Shown piece after piece: positions 26,038 through 34,387 of a stretch of 64,000 nucleotides of DNA. This DNA is from Kineococcus sp. NBC_00420 (lineage in GTDB: Bacteria > Actinomycetota > Actinomycetes > Actinomycetales > Kineococcaceae): the NCBI RefSeq assembly GCF_036021035.1, contig NZ_CP107930.1:3038001-3102000 (forward strand), in the 5' to 3' direction. The notes under the pieces are model-generated. The model was not told where the DNA came from, did no database searches, and worked only from the letters and a program-made list of their open reading frames with translations. The translations under genes were made by a program, and so were the position numbers. Position 1 is the stretch's first letter, and each line of letters begins with the position of its first letter.

Positions 26038-26060
26038 AGTACCTTCACGCTCAAGGTACT
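26038..26060. promoter_or_regulatory. MarR-type operator between monooxygenase and MarR genes
   Basis: AGTACCTT (26038-26045), seven bases, AAGGTACT (26053-26060): a perfect inverted repeat with eight-base arms, centred between the two divergent starts 78 bases apart. It would let the MarR dimer shut both promoters. Confidence 0.65.
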
Positions 26061-26084
26061 GCACGGCGGAGTAACCTCGGGGAC

Positions 26085-26612
26085 ATGGCGCGCGCGAACG
26101 ACCGGGCGGACACCCTGTTCGCGCCGGGGCGACGTGCGCGGGTGCTGCAGTTGCTGCGCGCCTACACCGACACCCACGTCGAGCTGACCCGTCACCTGGC
26201 GCGGGCACTCGGGGTCCACGGCAGCGACGCGGTGGCCGTGGCGGAGGTGCTGTGGGCAGAGGCCAGTGGGACGCCCTTGACGCCGGCGCGGTTGGCGGAG
26301 CGCATCGGGCTCACCTCCGGTGCCACCGCCAGCCTGCTCAACCGCCTCGAGGACGCGGGGATGGTGGTCCGCAACCGTGAGGACACCGACCGGCGGATCA
26401 TCAGGCTCCGTCTGACCCCGGCCGCCCGTGCTGCGACCACCGCCTTCTTCGAGAGCACCGGGCACGCGCTGGACGACGTGCTGGACGACTACGACGACGC
26501 CGCCCTGCAGCAGGTGGAACGTCTCCTGACCGGAGTGGTCGCGGCGACCGAGGCTCACAACGAGCGGCTGCGCGCAACCGGCTCAGGCGTCGGCGAACGC
26601 CGCAGTTCCTGA
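26085..26612 (+). CDS. MarR-family regulator of the divergent monooxygenase
   Basis: A 175-residue winged-helix protein. LTPARLAERIGLTSGATASLLNRLEDAGMV is the HTH, and RNREDTDRRIIRLRLTPAAR the wing with the Asp/Arg signature. TAACCT lies seven bases before the ATG, so the mRNA is probably leaderless. It very likely binds the palindrome at 26038-26060 and senses a substrate of the flavin monooxygenase. Confidence 0.85.
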   Translation: MARANDRADTLFAPGRRARVLQLLRAYTDTHVELTRHLARALGVHGSDAVAVAEVLWAEASGTPLTPARLAERIGLTSGATASLLNRLEDAGMVVRNREDTDRRIIRLRLTPAARAATTAFFESTGHALDDVLDDYDDAALQQVERLLTGVVAATEAHNERLRATGSGVGERRSS

Positions 26613-26688
26613 GGTGCGGGCCCGGTCCACCGGTCGTCCCGCGGTGTGCGCGCTGCCCGACCGGACCAGGACGGCAAGGAGATCACCG

Positions 26689-26955
26689 GTGAACCACACA
26701 CCGACCCCCCGCGCACACCCCCGCCTCCGCTGGTGCGGCCCGGTCATCCTGGCTTCCTCGTCGCCGGCGACGAGGAACGCGTCCTCATCGACTGGACCGA
26801 CGCCTCAGGGGTTCTGCAGTACCACGGTCACCTCGACGCTGACGGCTGGAGGTCGTCTCCGAGCAGCAGCACCGGCGAGCCGGCGCGCGACGTCAAGCCT
26901 CCGACCGGCCCGGCTTCCCCCTCGAGGACGAGGGGTTCCTGGCGTCTCAGCTGAC
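26689..26955 (+). pseudogene. Frameshifted remnant of a small hypothetical gene
   Basis: A strong AAGGAG (26675-26680) precedes GTG 26689, but that frame soon turns into Arg/Ser-rich nonsense. Protein-like text continues in another frame as VRPGHPGFLVAGDEERV and LIDWTDASGVLQYHGHLDADG, then after one missing base near 26844 in a third frame as LEVVSEQQHRRAGARRQA and GFPLEDEGFLASQL. At least two shifts are needed to join them. The family is unknown to me. It ends inside the convergent acetyltransferase. Confidence 0.35.
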
Positions 26956-27465
26956 TGCAGCGAACAGCAAACTGTCCTCGCGCCGCCCGCGGATGATCAG
27001 GTGGCTGCGCATCAGCGCCTCCTGCTGCATGCCGATCTTGCGCAGCACACCGGCTGAGGCCGCGTTGCCCGGCCGGCACGTCGCCTCCACCCGCGCCAGA
27101 CCCAGCCTCGTCTGCGCGAACTTCAGCACCACGGCCGCCGCTTCAGTGGCGTACCCGTGACCCCACGCCGTCCGCGCCAAGGCGTACCCCATCTCGCCAC
27201 GGCGGTGTTCGGCGCTGCTCACCGTCACCGAACACGCACCCACGACGGCGCCGGCGACCGTGACCGCCCAGGTGAAGGAGGACCGGTCCTCCTGTCCGCC
27301 GGCGGTGACCATCTCCTCCAGGAAGGTGCGGGTCTGCTCCACGGTGTTCGGCCCCCAGGACACGTGACGGCACACCTCCGGATCAGCTGCGTAGGCGTGC
27401 ACCGCCTCGAAGTCCTCCGCGGTGAAGGCGCGCAGCACCAACCGCTCCGTCGTCAGCTCAGGCAC
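26947..27465 (-). CDS. GNAT N-acetyltransferase, RimJ/RimL-like
   Basis: A 172-residue acetyl-CoA-dependent transferase. ERLVLRAFTAEDFEAVHAYA opens the RimJ/RimL type; RRGEMGYALARTAWGHGYATEAAAVV carries the acetyl-CoA pyrophosphate loop (here AWGHGYATEA); VEATCRPGNAASAGVLRKIGM is the C-terminal signature. It acetylates an amine on a protein N-terminus or a small molecule; the substrate is unknown. Confidence 0.85.
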   Translation of the reverse strand: MPELTTERLVLRAFTAEDFEAVHAYAADPEVCRHVSWGPNTVEQTRTFLEEMVTAGGQEDRSSFTWAVTVAGAVVGACSVTVSSAEHRRGEMGYALARTAWGHGYATEAAAVVLKFAQTRLGLARVEATCRPGNAASAGVLRKIGMQQEALMRSHLIIRGRREDSLLFAAVS

Positions 27466-27726
27466 CGACCCAGCCTACGAAGACACCACCACGAACGCAC
27501 GGTCGTCCCGCGAGACGCGGCGATCTTCAGCAGCACGGTGACGTTGCGGTCCTGCTGTCGTCCGGAGGGCCTGGTGTTGTCCGGAGAACCTGCGGGCGGT
27601 GTGGACTCCGCCGCTGAACTGTCGTCGCGGGTCGATTCCGTGAAGATCACTCACCGGGAGCAGACCGGGGCTACGTTGTCCCGTGGTCACGCGCTCGCGG
27701 GATCCGAGAACCGTTGGGGACACCAC

Positions 27727-28707
27727 GTGAACGACCAGTTCCAGTCTGCCGTCACACCGCCGGAACCGTCTCGGCGAGGGCGCGGACGAGGACGCGACCG
27801 CGTCACCGTGGCGGTGAGGACGAGGAAGAAGGCGGCGGTGGCGGCGGTGGGGGCCGCGCTCGTGGCCCTCCCCACGACCGCTGATGCCGCGACCACCGGA
27901 CCCGACCTGGTCGTCACCTCCACCCAGTGGGCTCCGGTGCAGGCGGTGGCGGGACAGCAGGTCCGCTTCACCGCGACCATCACGAACAAGGGCAAGTCCC
28001 CGACCCCGGACGGTGTCATCAGCGGAGTGGCCTTCGCCGTCGACGGCAAGCTGCAGACGTGGTCCGACACCACGACCTCCGCCATCCAGCCTGGGCAGTC
28101 GGTCAAGGTCACCGCCAACAGCGGACCGACCGCCTCCCCCACCTGGCAGGCCACCGCCGGCCGGCACACCCTGCGGGCCTTCGTCGACGACGCGGCCCGC
28201 ATCGAGGAGACCCGGGAGGACAACAACACCCGAAGCGTCACCTTCGAGGTCGCGGCGGGGTTGAGCGTGCAGACCTCCGTCGGGGGTTTCCTGGTGCAGA
28301 TGGCGAAGTCGCCCGGTCCCACGCTGTTGACGACGAGCGTCACCGGCGACGCCTACGCCGGTTGCTTCGCCGCTGACGGGTCCTTGACGGAGGGCAGCGA
28401 ACGGTTCGTGACGACCTTCACCGTCGGTCGCGACGTGCCGAACTACGGCGGCAAGTTCTTCGACGGGATGAGCTCGGTCGCAGCGGGCGTGACGCGGCAG
28501 CAGGTCGGCGTCGACTTCTCCCGGATGATCTACGCCAACCAGATCCAGTACCCCTGGGTGCTGGGTTGCGCCGCCGGCACCACGCCGGGGTGGACGGGTT
28601 TCCACGCCGGTTCGGTGACGGTGACGCGCTGGCCCGGGGAACTGGGGACGTCGGGGCCGAAACTGGCGCAGGTGACGAAACCCTTGGACACGATCCTGGC
28701 GATCTGA
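27727..28707 (+). CDS. Secreted CARDB-domain protein
   Basis: About 326 residues from GTG 27727 (after TTGGGGA). An Arg-rich head and RTRKKAAVAAVGAALVALPTTADA form a signal peptide. PDLVVTSTQWAPVQAVAGQQVRFTATI starts a CARDB (bacterial adhesion/Ig-like) domain to about residue 180. The C-terminal ~150 residues are a beta-rich domain I do not recognise. GTG 27808 or 27814 are alternative starts closer to the signal peptide. A strong hairpin lies 78 bases after the stop. Role: cell-surface or secreted, otherwise unknown. Confidence 0.6.
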   Translation: MNDQFQSAVTPPEPSRRGRGRGRDRVTVAVRTRKKAAVAAVGAALVALPTTADAATTGPDLVVTSTQWAPVQAVAGQQVRFTATITNKGKSPTPDGVISGVAFAVDGKLQTWSDTTTSAIQPGQSVKVTANSGPTASPTWQATAGRHTLRAFVDDAARIEETREDNNTRSVTFEVAAGLSVQTSVGGFLVQMAKSPGPTLLTTSVTGDAYAGCFAADGSLTEGSERFVTTFTVGRDVPNYGGKFFDGMSSVAAGVTRQQVGVDFSRMIYANQIQYPWVLGCAAGTTPGWTGFHAGSVTVTRWPGELGTSGPKLAQVTKPLDTILAI

Positions 28708-28784
28708 GCCGGCTCGGGGGACACAGGGCCACCAGCAACTTAGTCCACCCGGAGCAGCCCATCCGGGAAGTGTCGTGACGTCGT

Positions 28785-28815
28785 CGCCGTCCGCTCGCAC
28801 GATGAGCGGACGGCG
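28785..28815 (+). terminator. Terminator hairpin after the CARDB gene
   Basis: CGCCGTCCGCTC and GAGCGGACGGCG form a perfect 12-base stem around GCACGAT. No T-run follows. Confidence 0.6.
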
Positions 28816-28902
28816 GCGCGATCCACCCTGCTGGACGAAACGCACGAGTGGGCGACACCGCTCGCGGTCAGCAGGAGCGTGCGGGGTGGGGACGCAACTC
28901 AT

Positions 28903-28941
28903 CAGCGAGTGACTCGCTGAGTGGTGGGGGTTCGAACCCCC
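28903..28941. other. Two adjacent perfect palindromes, one tRNA T-arm-like
   Basis: CAGCGAGT-G-ACTCGCTG (28903-28919) is followed by GGGGGTTCGAACCCCC (28926-28941). The second looks like a tRNA T-arm (TTCGAAC loop), but no matching acceptor or anticodon arm exists on either strand. It lies in the 415-base gap (28708-29122) between two secreted-protein genes. It may be a leftover integration site or a regulatory element. Confidence 0.35.
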
Positions 28942-29122
28942 GTGCGCGGCGGCGGCAGAGCGGCGGTCGAGGTGATGCATCCCCGAGACGCCGAACCCCG
29001 CTGCACGGGATGCTCGGGGCGGTGGCTCTCGCTCGTGTCTCACCTCAACCTGGTAGGGAGGGCTCGTGTGATGAGAAACCCGGACGGTGATGACGAACGA
29101 GCGGGTGCGAAGGAGTGACGAC

Positions 29123-30133
29123 ATGCAGACGACAACGCCGCGCACGGCAGTGACCGCAGCCCTGGCGGCGGTGGTGGTGGCCGCTGCTGCGTTCGGGTGC
29201 GGAACGGGAACTGCGCACGCCACGACCTACCCAGGACCGCAGGGCCCCCGCGATGTCCACGGGGCGATCGAGCAGGAATGGCTGCACCTGCGCGCCGACC
29301 CGGGTGCCTTCCAACCCGGTGCACCACTGACCGATGAGCTTCGCACCCCCATCAAGACCGGGGCCTTCAACCACTTCGAGCGCGCCTCGATCTATTGGAG
29401 CCCCACCACCGGCGCGCACGAGGTGCACGGCGACTTCCGCACCTGGTGGGCCTCGCTGGGCTGGGAGAACAGCTACCTGGGTTTCCCCCTGACCGGGGAG
29501 CTGCCGGCGGTCGGAGGGGTCTACCAACGCTTTCAGGGTGGGCAGGCGTACTGGTCCGCTGAGACCGGTGCCCACGCCGTGCACGGTGACTTCTTCTCCT
29601 ACTACGCCAGTCAGGGCTGGGAGCGCTCCTGGCTGGGCTACCCCCTCACCGAGGAGTACCCCGTCGCCGAGGAGGGTGGGCTCAGTGGTGAGGTGGCGCA
29701 GGACTTCCAGGGCGGGACGTTGCTCTGGAGTCCGAGCACGGGGGTCATCTCCCCACCACTGCGGGTGGATCTGAGCGTCAGTCCCGACGTGCGTGCCGGG
29801 GAGGCGGTCGTGTCGCAGTTCACGGTCACCAACACCGGCCGCGAGACGATCAGTGGTGCGGTGCTGGACGCGGTCGCCCTCGCCTCCGGTGAGGGCGACC
29901 TGCGGGGTTTCGACGACTACCCACCGGAGTGCGACTACGCCGGACTCAGTCACCGCTACTGCCAGCTCGGGGTGTTGGGCGCAGGCCAGCAGCGCACCTT
30001 CCGCATGGTGACCTCGACCACCGCCGCGGACGCAGGCTTGGTCTTGTCCGTCCTGGGCAGCGTCGAGGAGCGCGGAGACGATGAGCACACGTTTCTCAGC
30101 AACCACGTGAACCGAGGGGTCGCCCTGCACTGA
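29123..30133 (+). CDS. Secreted LGFP-repeat protein
   Basis: A 336-residue exported protein. The ATG follows AAGGAG by seven bases, a strong site. A signal peptide ends near GTAHA. Residues about 45-215 hold about three LGFP-type repeats: AFQPGAPLTDE, NSYLGFPLTGELP, RSWLGYPLTEEYP, each paired with a YWS and an H-VHGDF segment. LGFP repeats are found in actinobacterial wall proteins and are thought to bind the cell wall. The C-terminal part (VDLSVSPDVRAGEAVVSQFTV) is an Ig-like domain with paired Cys. Confidence 0.75.
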   Translation: MQTTTPRTAVTAALAAVVVAAAAFGCGTGTAHATTYPGPQGPRDVHGAIEQEWLHLRADPGAFQPGAPLTDELRTPIKTGAFNHFERASIYWSPTTGAHEVHGDFRTWWASLGWENSYLGFPLTGELPAVGGVYQRFQGGQAYWSAETGAHAVHGDFFSYYASQGWERSWLGYPLTEEYPVAEEGGLSGEVAQDFQGGTLLWSPSTGVISPPLRVDLSVSPDVRAGEAVVSQFTVTNTGRETISGAVLDAVALASGEGDLRGFDDYPPECDYAGLSHRYCQLGVLGAGQQRTFRMVTSTTAADAGLVLSVLGSVEERGDDEHTFLSNHVNRGVALH

Positions 30134-30143
30134 GGTGCCGGCC

Positions 30144-30165
30144 CACCGGAGAACGGCATCCGGTG
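30144..30165. terminator. Hairpin between convergent LGFP and glycosylase genes
   Basis: CACCGGA and TCCGGTG pair across an eight-base loop, eleven bases after the LGFP stop. Confidence 0.45.
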
Positions 30166-30176
30166 CCGCGCGGTCA

Positions 30177-30311
30177 TGACGACGTCCGCGACCCGGTGCT
30201 CGGTGCAGGAGGCCGACGGCGCCTCGGTGCACGCGCCGACCCGGCTGTCGGCCGCGCTGCAGGCGGCCGAGTTCAGCGTGACCCTCTGCGGGCGGCGGCT
30301 GCGAGGGTGAC
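30177..30311 (+). CDS. Possible 44-residue small protein
   Basis: An ATG frame with almost complete G/C at third positions, reading MTTSATRCSVQEADGASVHA onward and ending VTLCGRRLRG. It has two Cys. It overlaps the 3' end of the antisense glycosylase gene by 39 bases. No clear ribosome site. It could be a real small gene or a remnant. Confidence 0.3.
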
Positions 30312-31196
30312 CCTGGCCCCGCGGGCGATCTCGCCGGTGCTGGCCTCGCGGTCGACGCGGAGCAGCACGGCGACCCAGGTCCGGTACGGGGCCCAGGCGC
30401 GGGCCACGGAGGCCAGCTCCTCGACGTCGGCTCCGGGTAGGTCGTACAGCTGGCGCATCGAGTCGTGCAGGCGCCCCTCGCTGGTCGGGAACCGGTCCGG
30501 GTGGCCCGCACCCCGCACGACCACGAGCTCGGCGGAGAAGGGGCCGATCCCCGCCAGCAGGCTGACGTCGGCGACCGCCTCCTCCGCAGACATCGCGCGC
30601 AACCGGGCGCCGTCGAGCCGCCCGTCGAGGGCGGCCTCGGCGAGGCCGCGCAGCCGTTCCCGCTTCACGTCGGGCAGCGGGAGTTCCCCGGCCACCTCGC
30701 GCAGCACCGCGGCGGACGGGAACGCCGCCACCGGACGGCCGGCGACCTCGGCGGCCTCCCCCCAACGGGCCCGGATGCCCGCGACGACCCCGGCGGCCTG
30801 GGTGATCCGCAACCGCTGCGTGACCACGGCCCAGCAGGCCGCCTCGTAGGGCGAGTAGAAACCGACCGGTCGCAGTCCGGGGTAGGAGGCGAGAAGCCGA
30901 CCGACGACGGGGTCCCGGTCGGCGACGGCGGGGAAGCCGGTGCCGTCCACGTCCAGGGACAGGACGCGAGCCAGGTGGTCGGCGAACCCCGGCGGCTCGG
31001 CCCCCACGACCTCGGCGTGGACCACACCGTCGCCAGACTGGGTGAGCGCGACACCGGTCGTCGCGCCGCGGCCGTCGGGCGCGAACGCCAACCGGAGCGG
31101 GCCGTCCTCGACCGTCCGGCCCGCGGGGGCGAAACCGTCCAGGAAGCGCCTGCCGGCGGCGAGCGAGAACGGTCCGCGGGGGGTCAGGTTCAGCAC
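30273..31196 (-). CDS. AlkA-like DNA-3-methyladenine glycosylase
   Basis: A 307-residue HhH-GPD DNA glycosylase. The central helical domain has EAACWAVVTQRLRITQAAGVV; the helix-hairpin-helix region reads LLAGIGPFSAELVVVRGAGHPDRFP, ending with the catalytic Asp position in the FPTSEGR/D loop, here lacking the usual clean D. The N-terminal ~100 residues are the AlkA-type beta domain. It would excise alkylated bases in repair. The expected catalytic Asp should be checked, as the loop reads HPDRFPTSEGRLHDS. Confidence 0.7.
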   Translation of the reverse strand: MLNLTPRGPFSLAAGRRFLDGFAPAGRTVEDGPLRLAFAPDGRGATTGVALTQSGDGVVHAEVVGAEPPGFADHLARVLSLDVDGTGFPAVADRDPVVGRLLASYPGLRPVGFYSPYEAACWAVVTQRLRITQAAGVVAGIRARWGEAAEVAGRPVAAFPSAAVLREVAGELPLPDVKRERLRGLAEAALDGRLDGARLRAMSAEEAVADVSLLAGIGPFSAELVVVRGAGHPDRFPTSEGRLHDSMRQLYDLPGADVEELASVARAWAPYRTWVAVLLRVDREASTGEIARGARVTLAAAARRGSR

Positions 31197-31641
31197 GGTG
31201 ACAGGTCTACCCCACCTCTACGACATCCCGGCCCGGCCGACCACTCCTCAACGAGTCAGATCACCGGTCCTGCCGCCCGTCCAGACGCCGGCGTTGCCCG
31301 CTCAGGCGGGGTCGACGTCGACGATTCACCATTGCCCAGAACGGTCTCGAGATCGCCATCCCAATCCTCAGGTCCTGCCTGTGGCAATCCTCACAGGAGA
31401 CTTCCCTTGCCCGATTCCGTCAGTTCTGGGCAACCGAGCGCATCTCGAACTCACTGGAACGAACAGGTCTCGAGCGGGTTGTGCTCAGATCGTTCGCCTC
31501 ATGGTGAAGTGGTCGCTCGACACGAGCGGTCCGGGGCTGGAAACCCACGCCCCTGACTCGTGTTCCCGTCTCCTCGTGCGCCATCGGCGAGGTGCTCGCT
31601 CTCGCGAACCAGGGTCTGTCCCCCTCCTGGAGAGAACCACC
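31197..31641. other. Gene-free stretch with lower GC
   Basis: About 445 bases upstream of the SDR gene. Base use is less GC-rich than the neighbouring genes and open frames show no coding bias. I see no clear promoter, RNA or repeat. It marks the entry to a stretch (31-42 kb) of looser codon use. Confidence 0.4.
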
Positions 31642-32556
31642 ATGACCGAGGCGAAGTTGCCCACAGCCACGCCCCCCACATCAGGCACCCCCGCGACAGC
31701 TCGCGCGACGGTCGACGCGCAGGAATCCGCCGACGAAGAGACCACTACCGTGGTGGAGAGCAGCCCTCGACCACGCTCGTTGTTCGACAAGACGATGATC
31801 GTGACCGGGGGCGGACGTGGTCTCGGCGCCGCCATCAGCACAGCCCTCGTAGCTGCCGGGGCTTCCGTGGTCATCACCGGCCGCGACGAGACGTCGCTGC
31901 ACACCCACGCCGATCGACTGGGGCCCTCCTGCACCTACCTGGTGGGTGACCTGACCGAAGCGGACGCCGCGGCTGTCCTGGTTCGTGAAGTGCTGCAGCG
32001 ACATGGCCGCATCGACGGCCTGGTCAACAACGCCGGGATCGCACCGTTCCAACCCGTGCAGCACCTGCAGGCGTCCACGATCGATCACGTCCTGGCCTTG
32101 GACGTACGTGCTCCACTGCTCCTGATCGCGGCAGCTGCACCGTACCTGCAGCCAGGCGCCGGCATCGTCAACATCTCCTCCGCGATGGCGGCCGTGGGCC
32201 AGCCGACGACCAGTCTGTACGCCGCGGCCAAGGGTGCGCTGGACGCCGCCACCCGAGCCCTGGCGGCAGAGCTGGGACCTCAGGGTGTGCGGGTCAACGC
32301 GATCCGCCCCGGGCTGACGCGCACTGATGCCACTGCCTTCGCCTACGACGACCAGGCCGGTATGGATCGCTTTCTCCGCACCCTCCCCCTCGAGCGGGCC
32401 GCGACCAGCGAAGAGGCCGCCGCGCTGGTGCTGTTCCTGCTCAGTGACGCGGCCTCGTTCATCACCGCTCAGATCATCGCGGTCGACGGTGGCTACACGG
32501 CCACGGACCTCTCGGTGCTGGGAGCACACGGGCTCTTCAGCTCCGCGGTCTCCTGA
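31642..32556 (+). CDS. Short-chain dehydrogenase/reductase
   Basis: A 304-residue classical SDR with an unusual ~50-residue Ser/Thr/Ala-rich N-terminal extension. TVGGGRGLG-type cofactor motif is MIVTGGGRGLGAAI near residue 54; NNAGIAPF, then INISSAMAA and YAAAKGA give the catalytic Ser, Tyr and Lys; RPGLTRTDATAF follows. The ATG is preceded by GGAGAG. The substrate is unknown. Next on the strand come a YceI and an ABM-like gene. Confidence 0.8.
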   Translation: MTEAKLPTATPPTSGTPATARATVDAQESADEETTTVVESSPRPRSLFDKTMIVTGGGRGLGAAISTALVAAGASVVITGRDETSLHTHADRLGPSCTYLVGDLTEADAAAVLVREVLQRHGRIDGLVNNAGIAPFQPVQHLQASTIDHVLALDVRAPLLLIAAAAPYLQPGAGIVNISSAMAAVGQPTTSLYAAAKGALDAATRALAAELGPQGVRVNAIRPGLTRTDATAFAYDDQAGMDRFLRTLPLERAATSEEAAALVLFLLSDAASFITAQIIAVDGGYTATDLSVLGAHGLFSSAVS

Positions 32557-32726
32557 GTACCCCCAGCGCAGGCAACAGATGGCCTGAAACGACGCTCACC
32601 GCGTGAAGCGCCCTCGCTCGACGGTGAGTCCTCGAGACGAACCCGAGGAACAACCTCGGAGAGACGTCGCCCGTGAAGCACCCAACCTGTTCTCGACAAT
32701 CGAACTGGACCTGGAGACCGAGACCC

Positions 32727-33314
32727 ATGGCACAAGCATCCGGCAAGTACGTGACGGGGACCTGGATCATCGATCCACAGCACAGCACGGTGAAGTTCTC
32801 GATCCGCCACTTGATCACCAAGAAGGTGCCAGATGTCTTCACCGAGTTCGACGGCCGGATCGTGACCCGTCCCGACGTCACCAGGTCCTCCGTCCAGGCG
32901 AGCATCCAGGTGCGCTCGATGAACACCTTCGACACCCGGCGTGATGACGGAACCCGCTCCAAGGACCCGTTCGACGCCGAGAACCACCCGGCGATCACGT
33001 ACACCTCGACCGCCATCACACCGAGCAACGACGACGTTCGAATCCACGGCTCCCTCACCATGCGCGGCGTCACCCGCCCCGTCGTGCTGGAGGTGACACA
33101 GATCCGGTTCGAGCGCGACGCCGAAGGACGCCACGACGTCCGGTTCCGTGCGACGGGGCAGGTGAATCGTCAGGACTTCGGAGTCCGCTTCGGCGTTCCC
33201 CTCGATCGACAGGGGGTCTTGGCGGGCAACCGGGTCGACATCGAGCTCGGAGTCACCGCTCGCCTGCTCGACGACCAGGACGACGAGCTCGTCACAAGAG
33301 CCGGAGGTCACTGA
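32727..33314 (+). CDS. YceI-family protein
   Basis: A 195-residue lipocalin-like beta-barrel. GTWIIDPQHSTVKFSIRHL is the N-terminal signature; FDTRRDDGTRSKDPFDAENHP and GSLTMRGVTRPVVLEV are family hallmarks. YceI proteins bind polyprenoids or similar lipids; many are periplasmic, but no signal peptide is seen here, so it is probably cytoplasmic. The next gene starts one base after its stop. Confidence 0.85.
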   Translation: MAQASGKYVTGTWIIDPQHSTVKFSIRHLITKKVPDVFTEFDGRIVTRPDVTRSSVQASIQVRSMNTFDTRRDDGTRSKDPFDAENHPAITYTSTAITPSNDDVRIHGSLTMRGVTRPVVLEVTQIRFERDAEGRHDVRFRATGQVNRQDFGVRFGVPLDRQGVLAGNRVDIELGVTARLLDDQDDELVTRAGGH

Positions 33315-33315
33315 C

Positions 33316-34023
33316 ATGGACGACGTCAACTTCGTCGAGTTTCCCTTCCTCGTCGTGGTGAAGGCAGACGCCGACCCACACGATGCAACCGACCCACGCG
33401 GTGCAGGGAACAGGTGGACTGGCCTCGTGGCGTCCACCGAGGCGCTCGCACGGCCGCGACCAGGGTACGGCGGCGGGATCTGGCTGGCGCAGGGCCAGGT
33501 GCTCGGTCCGCCCCCAGCCCCTGACACCGAACTCCTCACGGGGTTCTTCTTCTGGCGCAGCAGCAGCGACGCCGAAGCGTTCGCCGTGGAGCTGAGTCGG
33601 ACGCAACCCGGTGACGAGTTCGTCGACGACCTCGTCGTCGACGAAGGGATCTACCAGTTCGCCGCCTCGATGACTGCGAGTCCGGACAACGTGACCGGAC
33701 TCGACCCATCGAGCGCTCGGTCCGACCCGGCGAACGAGATCATCCGGCTGACACCCGACAGCGGTAGACAAGGGTGGGTCGGCGAGTACAACGAGAGCGA
33801 AACGCGCGACCACACCAGGCATCTCGACGGATTCGTCTCGGCGAGCTTCTTCCGCGACCTCCGCAGCGAGCGAATCGTCGAGCACGTGCAGTGGCGCTCA
33901 GCCGCCGACTTGACCGCGGCGTTCGACGACGCACGCTTCGCCGAGCACCTGAGCGTGAACAGTCACTACTCCACCGGGGAGGCTGTCCTCTTCGGAGAAC
34001 GACTGGCCGACGACGCCGTGTGA
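33316..34023 (+). CDS. Two-part protein with C-terminal ABM-like domain
   Basis: A 235-residue protein. The last ~95 residues, RDHTRHLDGFVSASFFRDL and RIVEHVQWRSAADLTAAFDD to the end, look like an antibiotic-biosynthesis-monooxygenase (dimeric alpha/beta barrel) domain. The first ~110 residues contain FFFWRSSSDAEAFAVELSR, which may be a second, diverged copy of the same fold. It is coupled to YceI. The catalytic role is not known. Confidence 0.55.
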   Translation: MDDVNFVEFPFLVVVKADADPHDATDPRGAGNRWTGLVASTEALARPRPGYGGGIWLAQGQVLGPPPAPDTELLTGFFFWRSSSDAEAFAVELSRTQPGDEFVDDLVVDEGIYQFAASMTASPDNVTGLDPSSARSDPANEIIRLTPDSGRQGWVGEYNESETRDHTRHLDGFVSASFFRDLRSERIVEHVQWRSAADLTAAFDDARFAEHLSVNSHYSTGEAVLFGERLADDAV

Positions 34024-34087
34024 TCGTCACCGCTCGCGCGGCGTCCGTGCTTCACGGGGCAAACCCGTCTCGCTCGTACCAGGGACC

Positions 34088-34270
34088 GTGACCGCGACGA
34101 CCGAGGCGAGGGTCCAGGGACTGCGCCTGGGACTCACCGGCGGAGCGATCGTCCTGCTGCCCACCCGTGATGAGCCCGAGGGGCCAGAGATCGCCATGCT
34201 CTTCGGCTTCGAGGACAAGGGTTGGATGTGTCGGCGGCGCGGCGAGGAAACCTTCGAGCACCTCACCTGA
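34088..34270 (+). CDS. Small hypothetical protein (60 aa)
   Basis: A GTG frame with strong third-position G/C bias, ending VxFGFEDKGWMCRRRGEETF-like text. It is soluble, without membrane segments. Family unknown. It lies after the ABM-like gene. Confidence 0.45.
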   Translation: MTATTEARVQGLRLGLTGGAIVLLPTRDEPEGPEIAMLFGFEDKGWMCRRRGEETFEHLT

Positions 34271-34319
34271 TCTTCCGTCTCACCACGAGCTGCGTTCCTT
34301 CGGCGTACTCACGACTTCA

Positions 34320-34334
34320 CGGTCATCCCGCGAT
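34320..34334 (+). repeat. Dispersed hairpin repeat, copy 1
   Basis: CGGTCATCCCGCGAT inside a larger pairing of CCACGAGC (34283-34290) with GCTCGTGG (34341-34348). One of five near-identical intergenic copies in 34-42 kb. Confidence 0.6.
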
Positions 34335-34387
34335 CTGCGCGCTCGTGGCGCCGATCGCGTGACGTCGAACGAAGATCGCGCATCGAC

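Noticed and set aside
28880-28975. A tRNA gene around the GGGGGTTCGAACCCCC motif
   Set aside because: No complementary acceptor stem, D-arm or anticodon arm can be built on either strand.
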